Shown: piece by piece, positions 10,944 to 20,151 of the stretch
Layout of the letters: every line of letters starts with the position of its first letter
Position numbering within the stretch: the stretch's first letter is position 1
Notes under the pieces: model-generated
Seen by the model: the letters and a program-made list of their open reading frames with translations, nothing else
The model's database searches: none
Told to the model about the DNA's origin: nothing
Assembly: GCA_019973155.2 (NCBI GenBank)
Contig: BPQB01000018.1
Coordinates: 248,001-312,000, forward strand
DNA length: 64,000 bases
Origin: Phanerochaete sordida
Lineage: Eukaryota > Basidiomycota > Agaricomycetes > Polyporales > Phanerochaetaceae
Direction of reading: 5' to 3'
Program-made: the position numbers and the translations under genes

Positions 10944-11639
10944 TGCACACCACGAGCGGCAGGGGGTTGAGTGCACTGCCGGGTTGCGTTGTTCGACGCT
11001 GTTGATCGTTACTGTATCTTACATCGATTCTTATGCCTCTTGTCTCGGCCTGACGAGGTGCATAGTCAATGCTAGAGACTTGACGTCAACTTCGGGGGCC
11101 GGGTGGTCACCTCGTGACATCGCTAGCGATGCGCCTAGCATTATTTGCGCCTTAATATGCACTTGTCCGACTCCTAGAAAATGCTTGTCAGCGCTCTGCA
11201 GCTTTCTCCGCAGAGATCGGTGCTGGGCCGCGCTAGAATGCAATACGTACGCTGCATCCATCGCTTCGTTCGCCACGGGATCTTGATACATTCTTGTGGA
11301 GACGGCAGCGAAATTGATGTCGTTCCACGACAAGTAAGCTGCGACCTATACGCTCAAATTATCGGGCGGCGCAGTGAGACTCTGGTCCATAAATCACATA
11401 ACCTTCGCATAAATGTGTGGAAGGCACCACGGTCTTCAAAGAATTCAATGCCGTGTTGCAAGCACCATCCGACGTAGGACATCATTGACCTATCATCTGG
11501 CAATGCCCGTTACTGCTGAGGTATGTTGAACACTCTGCTCATTTGTTCAAAGGTGCCTGACGGGCCCAGGCGGTATATAGTAACAGGTCGACGCGGAACC
11601 CACGCAAATTTTGGGCGCATATCCACAGCACACGGAGAC
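10944..11639. other. Intergenic spacer with TATA-like promoter of copy C
   Basis: No gene is supported. The right end has GGCCCAGG followed by the TATA-like ggtatatag at 11572-11580, about 60 bp before the next ATG. Confidence 0.5.
11572..11580 (+). promoter_or_regulatory. TATA-like box of membrane protein copy C
   Basis: The sequence ggtatatag follows GGCCCAGG and lies about 60 bp upstream of the ATG at 11640, mirroring the arrangement upstream of copy B. Confidence 0.5.
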
Positions 11640-12868
11640 ATGCGGAGGCCTGCGATAACCGGCTACTTCCTGTTATTCATACCGGGCATACTTGCACAGA
11701 CCACGAACACTACATGCTCGCCGAAGTTTTCCTGGGTACGTCTTCGACCCACGTCTGGATCTATGCGTTCTCTGACGACCGAGTAGGCGGGCAACAACCT
11801 CGGCCAGAATATATGCCTGATCTCGACCTATCTCCGGGCCACATGTGAACAGCATCCAGCTAGTACGCCGTGCATCGTCTATCCACTCACCAGGCGCTGA
11901 CTGCACGACTCGAGGCTTCGTCCTCCAGCCCCCTGCTTCAGGGCACTACGGACCGCCCATAACGAAGGACAAATGCACCTGCAGCATGGTGTACTACAAC
12001 GCCGTCAACGCGTGCTCGCTCTGCCAAGGAAACCAGACCTTCCCGTGAGCGCGCCCCGCCGCGCCGCCCTGTCCACCGCACCGCCTCTGACACCCGCATC
12101 CCAGATGGTCAGACTCGATCGTGGGGTGCAACGTCGACGACGTCACCGTCGCCGGCTACCCCGTGCCCATATCGCCCAAGACCGTCGTGCCCGCGTGGGC
12201 GTACCTGGACGTCACGGCGGGCAACGTCTTCAATGCGAGTGCTGCAGTGGCGTACAGCAAGGCCAACGGCACGATGGTCGGCAGCGTCCCGCAGCACGCG
12301 TCGTCTTCCTCGTCTGCCGCGCACTCTTCCAAAGTCACTGCGCGGTCGCCTGCGTCACGGTCGTCTTCATCTCGTCCTTCAAGTTCGGCGCCCGCCTCTT
12401 CCTCCTCAGACTCACCATCCGCCCAGGCATCGGCCCCACCATCCGCCGGAGATTCGGCACGTACTTCGCACACTGGCGCCGTCGTAGGCGGCATCGTGGG
12501 CGGGATTGCTGGTGCCGCAGCAATCGCGGCCGCGCTCGTGTTCTGGCGCAGGCGGCGGGCGGACAGTCGGGCTCCAGCGGGGCCCGATCGCGTCACGATG
12601 GGAGAGCGCTCTAAGGCCGCCCTGCTGTCGCCCGCCACTCCCGCTGCGACCAATCTGAATGTGATGACAGTGGGCAAGTTATATGTGAGTGCGCCCTCTC
12701 GTCTCGGTAGCGCCTCCACTTACAGGGTGCGTTTCTTTGCAGGACCCAGACGACTCGTCGACGTTTCCCGACACCGTCCATACCCTTTCCTACGCTCCGC
12801 CTAGTGTCCTTGGTGCGCCGTCTGAGGTAAAGCAGCCGCAGGAACACAGTGTCGTACCGGAGCTGTGA
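11640..12868 (+). CDS. Type I membrane protein with 8-Cys ectodomain, tandem copy C
   Basis: Exons 11640-11735, 11787-11862, 11894-12044, 12105-12684 and 12743-12868 give 342 codons. The signal peptide is MRRPAITGYFLLFIPGILAQ. The ectodomain keeps the eight family cysteines and adds a ninth in SADCTTRG. It also has SGHYGPP, CSMVYYN, and VPAWAYLDVTAGNVFN. The stalk is Ser-rich and of medium length (12300-12460). The helix AVVGGIVGGIAGAAAIAAAL is followed by WRRRRAD and a tail that shares GKLY and DPDDSSTFPD with copy B. First and second exon lengths (96 and 76 nt) equal those of copy B, which is direct evidence of tandem duplication. The sequence is clearer than in the other copies, so this gene is the best reference for the family. 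A surface sensor or adhesion role is inferred only from the layout. Confidence 0.83.
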
Positions 12869-14017
12869 GATTCTTGGAAACCTCGGGCTTAGAAACATTA
12901 ATATTGGTGCCACATGCGCTCCCCTGTCAGCGCTAGAAGCCCACATGTATGCACCTACTTGGCTCCCCATAAATACATTATGTAATATTGGCAACATTCA
13001 CAACACTTGATTCGCCGTGGAGAGCAAGGATAGATGCGCTGGATGTCGGCTAACCTCAGGTGGACTTTCGCGACTCGTGGCGTAGGCAGTGTGCGCTGAA
13101 TTCGCGCTCGACATCGTGTAGAACACACACGAGCGATTTCCGCACGTGTGAGCACATGAGCCGCAGCGCTCGCGCCCGCTCGAGAAGCAAGAAGTCCTCG
13201 TTAAAGGTAACATCGGCTACGACGCGCTGCTTGAGAAGCTTCAAGAAGACGGGAAAGGAAGTGCGTGGCGTCGCCTGCCGCGGCTGCGCAGGTGCTAGCG
13301 GCGGCCTGGAGGGGTTCTTGCGTGGATGTCCGGACAACGCACGATGATTTTTGGACGCGGGGCTGCGCTTTCGTCGTATCTTTCGTGGGCGACACTGGGC
13401 AGCGTGGGAAAGGCTGCCAAGGACGAAGATTTTCGAGATACGAAGGCTGAGGGCGACGTGGGTCGCGAGGCAACTGGGCCGGACTGGAGGCTTGTGCTAA
13501 CAGCGACCCCGCGTCCTCGACCGTGCGACGGTCGCCAAGCGGGTGCTGCGGAGAGGCGCCCAGGGACGATGTGCTGAATATGGGAGGATTCGGCCCTTTG
13601 TGGCAATGGATGAACGCATGGCTTCTGTCTTTCGGGCACGGCCGACGGAGAAAAACATGGCCCCAGGCCGGCATGTCCTCCGCCTCTCCTCGCAGCCTGC
13701 TCCCAAATTTCAATGCAGCCTGGGCACGGCTGAGCCCTCCCCCGAGCCAACCCGCCCCTTATACCCCTTGCCACAGACCATGCGCCTCCTGCCTCTCGAG
13801 GCCCGTCTTCTACTCCTCGCCGTCCCGCTGTCCTCCTGGCGACCAACTTCACACTGCTAGAGCAGCCTTGGCCGTAACGATAGCACGTCCAGGCACCACA
13901 CTCCTCTGCCTCGACTCCCCTCACGCCGCCTCTCCACCCGAGACCCGTCGCACGACCTCCGCGGCTCGGCCCTGTCGCTGTTAACAGCGGAACGCCATCC
14001 TTCGCGTCCCAACACTG
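12869..14017. other. Intergenic region, possible gene relic
   Basis: This is 1.1 kb without a supported gene. Around 13170-13280 one plus-strand frame reads LEKQEVLVKGNIGYDALLEK, which has natural-looking composition, but it is flanked by stops and has no recognisable family. The last 300 bp before 14018 are C/T-rich, as expected for a strong fungal promoter and 5' leader of the reductase gene. Confidence 0.4.
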
Positions 14018-17000
14018 ATGTCCACCCTCCCTTCGTCCTCACCATCCGCAAACCTCACCCTGCCAGCCATCCCAAACTACCCCGATGACCTAGAATGGGT
14101 CACGGCCTACCTCGCCCAGCACATGCTCAGTGAGTCCAGCTGGGTGTATGCATGGATCCTCTGGATCATAGTCGCGGCCGCCTTCCTCACATTCTCCATC
14201 ATGCACTGGGCCGGCTTCCGAGGCGGGTACTTGGGCGCCGTCTGGAGCAAGTGGGCCTTCCGGAGGCGGACATGGCGCAAGAAACGCAGCGCAGCCAAGG
14301 CCGGGCAACCGTACAGGCAGCCTGACTCGCTGCCGTCCAACGCGCAGCTGCTCGCCGTCTGCACCCTCTTTGCCGTCGTGCTCGTGCTCAGCTTCGCCGG
14401 CCCGGACTACCTCGCGCCCGGCGCACGCCTGTGGAACTACCACAGCTACCCTGTCGCGTCGAACCAGAAGCGCGATTATAATACCGACGACTACATGTCT
14501 CTCCAGCCGCAGTTCACCATCCCCAAGGCATGGTGGACGTCCGGAGGTCGGACAGGCCTCATCGCCTTTGCACTCTTTCCCCTCACCGTCCTTTTCGCCC
14601 TCAAAGCGCCGCCCTTCGCTATCTTCTCCTCCCGTCTATTCACGCAGCTCGGTTTTGACAAGCTTGCGTTCCTCCACAGGTGGTGTGGATTCCTTGTCTG
14701 GTTTCTCGCTACCCTCCATTCCGTCTTCTGGAGTGTGCAGCTGGCGAGCGATCGTCGGTCCAGCACTCGGAAGGCCGGCTATATTTACGCCTGGCAGTAT
14801 GACAAGTTCATTTATGCATGGACTGTGAGTGCCGTGTTCTCTCCGTGCCCGTGTCTCGGCTGACAGTGCCCAACTTGGATTCCTTAGGCTTACGGCTGCT
14901 TCACTTTGCTGATGCTCTGCTCGCTGCCTGCGATCCGAAGACATCATTACGAGGCCTTCTGGTTCATGCACGTCCTATTTGTGCCCCTCACCTTGATATT
15001 ATCCGCACTCCATCATCCTCCGCTCGCCGCATGGTGCTACGCAGCCCTGGCGCTGTGGGTCGGAGAGCGATGTTATCGCTTCACATGGTGGCTGAACACC
15101 AATGGCTACCTCGGGGGCAAACAACTTTACGAGCCTTACCCCTCGCAGAGGATGCCTCCCTCACAGGCACAGCCAGAGACCGTTCCCATGCATTCTCTTG
15201 GTCAGCCGGGTGCAGTCGGCAAGCTGCCGATGCTGCCGCGCATCGACCCCCTGGCAACCCCGCCCGCACCGCATCAGGCGTCCATGGCAGGCCTAGGGTA
15301 CTCGCCGCCGCCGGGGTACGCGCACGCCGAGCTCATGCCGGGCAAGACCGTGCGCGTGCGGATCGTGACGGCCGGCTTCCTCTCGTGGGCGCCGGGCCAG
15401 CACTTCCTCGTCCACATCCCCGCGATCTCGCGCTTCACGTCGCACCCGTTCACGTGCGCGTCCGTCTGCGACACGGCCGCGCCGCACAGCGCGGGGCGCG
15501 AGCTCGTCTTCTTCATCCGCGCGAAGAAGGGCTGGACGAAGGACCTCTGGGACGCCGTCGCGCACCTCGCCGCGCGCGGCCTGCGCCACGCGCCCGGCGA
15601 GCGCGCCCCCGCGGGCCCGCTCCCGCCGAAGGGCGTGCTCCTGCGCGCGTGCGTCGACGGCCCGTTCGGCTCCGCCGCTCGCGCACGCTGGGGCGAGCAC
15701 GCGAGCGTGCTGCTCATGGCCGGCGGCTCCGGCGTCAGCTTCGCGCTCGCGATCCTCGCGTACGTCTGCATGTGCATGGCGGGGCGCGACGGGCGCGAGC
15801 TCGGCGGGCGCCGCGGCGGGTTCGGCGTGCCCGGCTTCAAGACGCGCCGCGTGCGCTTCGTGTGGATCGTCCGCGAGTTCGGTGCGTATGTCAGTCGTTG
15901 CAGGGGGGCTGTGCTGACCGACGCCGCGCAGGCCACGTACACTGGTGCGCGCAGTACCTGCGCCGCTGCATGATGATGGTCCCGCCGCACGAGCTGCAGA
16001 TCGACATCTTCGTCACGAACGCGAAGCCGATGATGCGCGCGCTGAGCACGAAGCGCGTGCCGGGCGCGGGGCTCGCGCCGCCCGCGCCGCGCTTCGTGCT
16101 CGAGGACGCCGCGTCCGAGAAGCGCGCGCACAGCCCCGCGCCGGACGCGTCGGACACGGACGACGACGACGCGGACGCGGACAGCATGCTCGACCTGAGC
16201 TACTACGAGAGCGACGTCGCGGACGTCGCGCGCGCCGAGCACGCGCTCGACCTCACGAACTTCGAGGACGACGACGACTCCGCGCTCCCCGGCGAGGCCG
16301 CGCTCAGCGCCGCGCTCCGCGACGAGGGCCGCCACCGCCGCTCCGTCTGGCGCCAGAGCATGGCACCGGGTGCCGGCGCGCGCGGTTCGTTCTACAGCAC
16401 CGTGGGCGCCGCGGACCCGCGCGCGTCGTTCTACAGCACCATGGGCGCGGCGGACCCCCGCGCGTCGTTCTACAGCACCGCGGGCGCGCCCGGCGTGCGC
16501 TCGTCCGTGCGCCTCCTCGAGGAGCCCCGCGCGTTCGCGGCGCAGGTGCACACGCCCTCGCCGCTCAGCGTCGCGAGCACGTCGACGCCGACGAGCGCGC
16601 ACCCGCTGCTCGGCGGGTCCAGCAACAACAACAGCACCGACAGCCCGCAGGCGTTCTCGTTCCCGCCGCCGCCCGCCGAGGCGCGGCGCGTGTCGTTCGC
16701 GGGCACGCGCGCAGAGTCGCCGCGGCCGCTGAGCGTGCTCTCGCAGGCGTCGGGCGTGTCGGGCGTGTCGGACGCGCACAGCCTCGCGGCGCTCGTGAGC
16801 GCGAGCGCGGCGGCGGAGCGGATCCGGCTGGACCTCGACGCGGAGGACGTCGCGGACATCGGTGTCGTCGCGGAGCGCGCGCGCGGGGGGCGGCCGAACT
16901 TCGACAAGATCCTCGCGGACGAGGTCGCGGCGGCGGGCGGCGCGCTCGCGGTCGGCTGCTGCGGGCCGACGTCGCTGAACGCGGTCGTGCGCAAGAGCGT

Positions 17001-17085
17001 CGCGGCGCAGATCGACCCTGGGCGGATACGCGCGGGCGACCTGCGCGGGCAGATTTCGCTCGTCGCGGAGGACTTTGGGTATTAG
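14018..17085 (+). CDS. Ferric/metalloreductase, transmembrane FAD/NADPH type (FRE family)
   Basis: Exons 14018-14824, 14888-15881 and 15932-17085 give 984 residues. The enzyme moves electrons from cytosolic NADPH through FAD and two haems across the plasma membrane to reduce Fe(III) or Cu(II) for uptake. The ferric-reductase transmembrane core has the two haem-ligand pairs with equal spacing: His221/His235 in HRWCGFLVWFLATLH and His297/His311. The FAD-binding motif HPFT is near residue 454, followed by GPFG and the nucleotide loop GGSGVSFA near 547. The family C-terminal CCGP is at about 16957-16968. Between the nucleotide-binding parts lies a disordered insertion of about 250 residues with Asp-rich tracts and three tandem SFYST..GAADPRA units (16384-16490), which makes the protein longer than usual FREs. 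GC content from 15300 on is extreme. A NADPH oxidase identity is less likely given the loop layout. Confidence 0.9.
16384..16490 (+). repeat. Three tandem 39-nt coding repeats in the reductase gene
   Basis: The unit encodes SFYST-x-GA(A/P)(D/G)PRA; units begin near 16387, 16426 and 16465. The third unit degrades after GAPG. They lie inside the disordered insertion of the ferric reductase. Confidence 0.8.
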
Positions 17086-17526
17086 GCGTTGGTTGCTGGG
17101 GCCGCTGCAGACTGGGCGCACTCTCGTTGCTCATGGGACAATAAGAAGAAGGACTGTACAACATTTGCACTTTACAGGGACGTTGTTCGCATCTATCCAC
17201 TCGTTCGCGGCTGTCGCTCGTTTCGTTATATTACACCTTGGTTAGAACTTAGCAGTACACTCTATCAATTGACTGGACTCTCATGTATCTAGCATCTGCA
17301 TTCTGCTGGCAAGCCTCCGTCTCGTGGATTCTGTTGGGCGTGAGCGACGCCACAACGGCGCCGGGACCCGAAGATTTGGGTTCTCTCGGGCGCCTGCGCT
17401 TTGAGTCTCTTTGCTTTCTCGCTCTGCACCCCACCCAAGTTGTTCGCCCTCGCTGCCCTCCGCCGGCCTGCGCGCCACCCCACCCACACCAAGCACATCC
17501 ACACCTTCCTCCTCTCCCTCTTCAAC
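17086..17526. other. Spacer between reductase and TRM1
   Basis: The spacer has an AT-rich left half (likely the polyadenylation region) and a pyrimidine-rich right half just before the TRM1 start. No other feature is seen. Confidence 0.5.
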
Positions 17527-19867
17527 ATGTCCGGCACCACGCCCGCCGACCCAAAACCCGAGCCAGCGCTGCCGCAGGCAGCAGCGGGCGAGACGGCGCA
17601 GGAGCAGTACGTCGTGCCCGCGGGCTACACGCTGCACGCGGAGAACAGCGCGCACATCCTGCTGCCGGCGGACAACGGCGCGTTCCTGAACCCCGTGCAG
17701 GAGTTCAACCGCGACCTGAGCGTCGCGTGCATCCGCACGTGGGGCGCGCTCGCGCACGCGCAGCGCCGCGCGCGCTGGGAGCGCGACGCGGAGCGCAGGG
17801 CCGCGAAGAGGAGCAAGAAGGCGCGAGGTGCGTCTGTGTGTGGTTCTGGTGTGCGAGTTGGGGGAGGGCTGATTCGGCGGGCAGTGGATGAGGGGGCGAC
17901 GGAGGATGTGTCGATGGGCGCTGAGGGGCAGGCTGAGGGTGCTACTAGCTCGAAGCCGAAGCCTGAGGTGCGTGGCTGCAAGTATGTGGATGTGAAAGTA
18001 CTGACTATACGTTTGCGGGAGCCAGTACAAGCCCACACGGTTCACCATCCTCGAAGCGCTGTCCGCGACAGGCCTCCGCTCCATCCGCTACGCAAAAGAG
18101 ATCCCTTACGTGGAGTGCGTACGCTCCACAGATACCCCGCCTCCTGACTGATGCGAGCATCTCCCAGCCATGTCATTGCCAACGACCTGTCCGACACGGC
18201 GTGCGAGGCCATGCGGCGGAACGTCGAGCTCAACGGGCTCGGCGAGAAGGAAGAGACGGTGGAGACCGCAGAGGGCACCGTCGTGAAGAAGATCCCGGCG
18301 AAAGTGCGCGTGAACGAGGGCGACGCCTGGTGAGTGCCCTGGCCTGCTTCGATGGGTGTCGTCTGAACGCCTGCCAGCGCACTCATGTACGCCCACCGCT
18401 CGGGACGCGACCGCGTGGACGTCGTAGACCTGGACCCGTACGGCACTGCCGCGCCGTTCATCGACGGCGCCGTGCAAGCCGTGAACGACGGAGGTGCGCC
18501 GCCGTCTCGCTGGCAGATTGTATGCGGTGCTCAGTATACGCGCCGCCAGGCCTTCTGTGTGTCACTTGTACTGACCTGTCTGTGCTTGCCACCACAAACT
18601 ACCCTGAAAAATGGTAACCCAGCGTCACATGCGTTCCATACAGATGTTGACTATCGTCTCCCCAGCTACGCTAACTATGGTGGCGTTCCTCTCAAAGCGG
18701 AGTATTGCCATGAAGCTGTAAGCATCATGTAACAATTTACCCTCCCCTATTCATCAGCACTGTGCACAGGCCCTTCGTCTCGTCCTCCACAGCCTTGCAA
18801 CATCCGCAGCACGATACGGCCGCTACATCGAACCCCTGCTGTCGCTCTCCATCGACTTCTACGTGCGGCTCTTCGTTCGCGTGGGCACGTCTGCGCTCGA
18901 GGTCAAAAAGCTGCCGACGTGAGTGCGCTCCGCCTTTCCAAACTCGAGCACCGTCAGACAGCATCACCACAGGAACACGGCGACATACTACGTCTGCACG
19001 AGCTGCCAGGCGCCGTACGAGCAGCCGCTCGGCAAGATGAAGACGAACGTTCACGAAAAGAGCGGCGCCGTGAACTACGTGTTCCGGACGCACGCGGGCC
19101 CGCCGGTCGGCGATAAGTGCCCAGAATGCGAGTCGACGCTGCACGTGCGTGTATCGAGCCCAAAATGCGATGGCTGCCTTGCTCACTCAGCTCCAGCTCG
19201 CGGGGCCTATGTGGTCGGGCCCGATCCACGATACCGAATTCGTGTCCAAGGTGCTTGAGCACGTGGAGACAAACGAGGGCAACTACGGCACGTCCCCGCG
19301 CATGAAGGGTATGCTCACGGTCGCGAAAGAGGTGCGCCTCCTACATAATCCAGTCGCCAATGGCAGCTCACGACTGCATTCTGTAGGAACTGAACGTGCC
19401 GTTCTACTTCACCCCCGCCCAGCTCTCCGGCGTGTTCCACTGCCAGTCGCCCTCACTGGACAGCGTCGCGTAAGTCCCCACCCCAACATGCACCCCCGCC
19501 TGCTGAAACCCCATCCCGCAGCTCCGCGCTCCTGCACGCAGGCCACGCCGTCTCGCGCTCGCACGCGCTGCCAGGCTCGCTCAAGACAACCGCGACGCGC
19601 GCGGACGTGCACGACGTCTTCCGGTGCTGGATCGAGAAGACGCCGGTGCGGATGGACAAGCTCGGCGAGAAGTCGCCCGCGCGCACGCTGCTCGCGAAGG
19701 CACCGCGCGCCGCAGCGAACTTTGCGCACCACCCCCAGAGCGTCTCGCGCGCGGCCGGCGTGAAGCTCGTGCGCTACCAGCAGAACCCGCTGCCCAACTG
19801 GGGGCCGGGCTCGCGCGCCGTCGCGGGCTCGAAGCGCAAGCGAGCGGCGGGCGACGCTGCGGAGTGA
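17527..19867 (+). CDS. TRM1: tRNA (guanine26-N2)-dimethyltransferase
   Basis: Twelve exons give 585 residues: 17527-17827, 17885-17967, 18026-18114, 18168-18329, 18378-18493, 18550-18613, 18666-18717, 18770-18918, 18973-19144, 19191-19331, 19387-19469 and 19522-19867. The enzyme uses S-adenosylmethionine to make m2,2G at position 26 of many tRNAs, in nucleus and mitochondria. Family motifs appear in order: [11 protein letters not shown] near residue 60, [14 protein letters not shown] (SAM site), HVIANDLS, the catalytic DVVDLDPYG near 230, [28 protein letters not shown], a Cys zinc site (YYVCTSC with KCPEC), and [12 protein letters not shown]. The C-terminus is basic (GSKRKRAAG), a plausible nuclear signal. 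Length and intron positions are ordinary for a fungal Trm1. It converges with the MAPKKK gene on the other strand, 284 bp apart. Confidence 0.95.
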
Positions 19868-20151
19868 ATGCGACGCGGTGAGTGTGGGGAGCGGGGCGCG
19901 GGAGCAAAAGCATGGGCTGCGGTAGCACGGCTAGTGTATGTCAGAGCCTGGCTACGTTGGTTATATATGCGACAGACATGCATGGGGGCATAGCGGGATA
20001 CGGAGGCGGGGGCGCCAGAGCCGAGCAAGCTAAATATACAAAGAAAGCAGGATTCAGATGTGCAAGGCGAAGTGCGAAGAAGGGGAAGCGACGATATCCA
20101 GGAGGAGACGGGATAGAGGCAAGTAATTATACCAATAAAAAGGGGGCCGGC

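Noticed and set aside
13201..13924. Overlapping minus-strand frames of 170 and 209 codons upstream of the reductase
   Set aside because: They are Arg/Ser/Pro-rich with no motif or splice partners and overlap a C/T-rich promoter.
15274..17121. Minus-strand open frame of over 600 codons opposite the ferric reductase
   Set aside because: It mirrors a GC3-saturated plus-strand gene with clear reductase motifs. The translation is an Arg/Ala-rich mixture with no motif.
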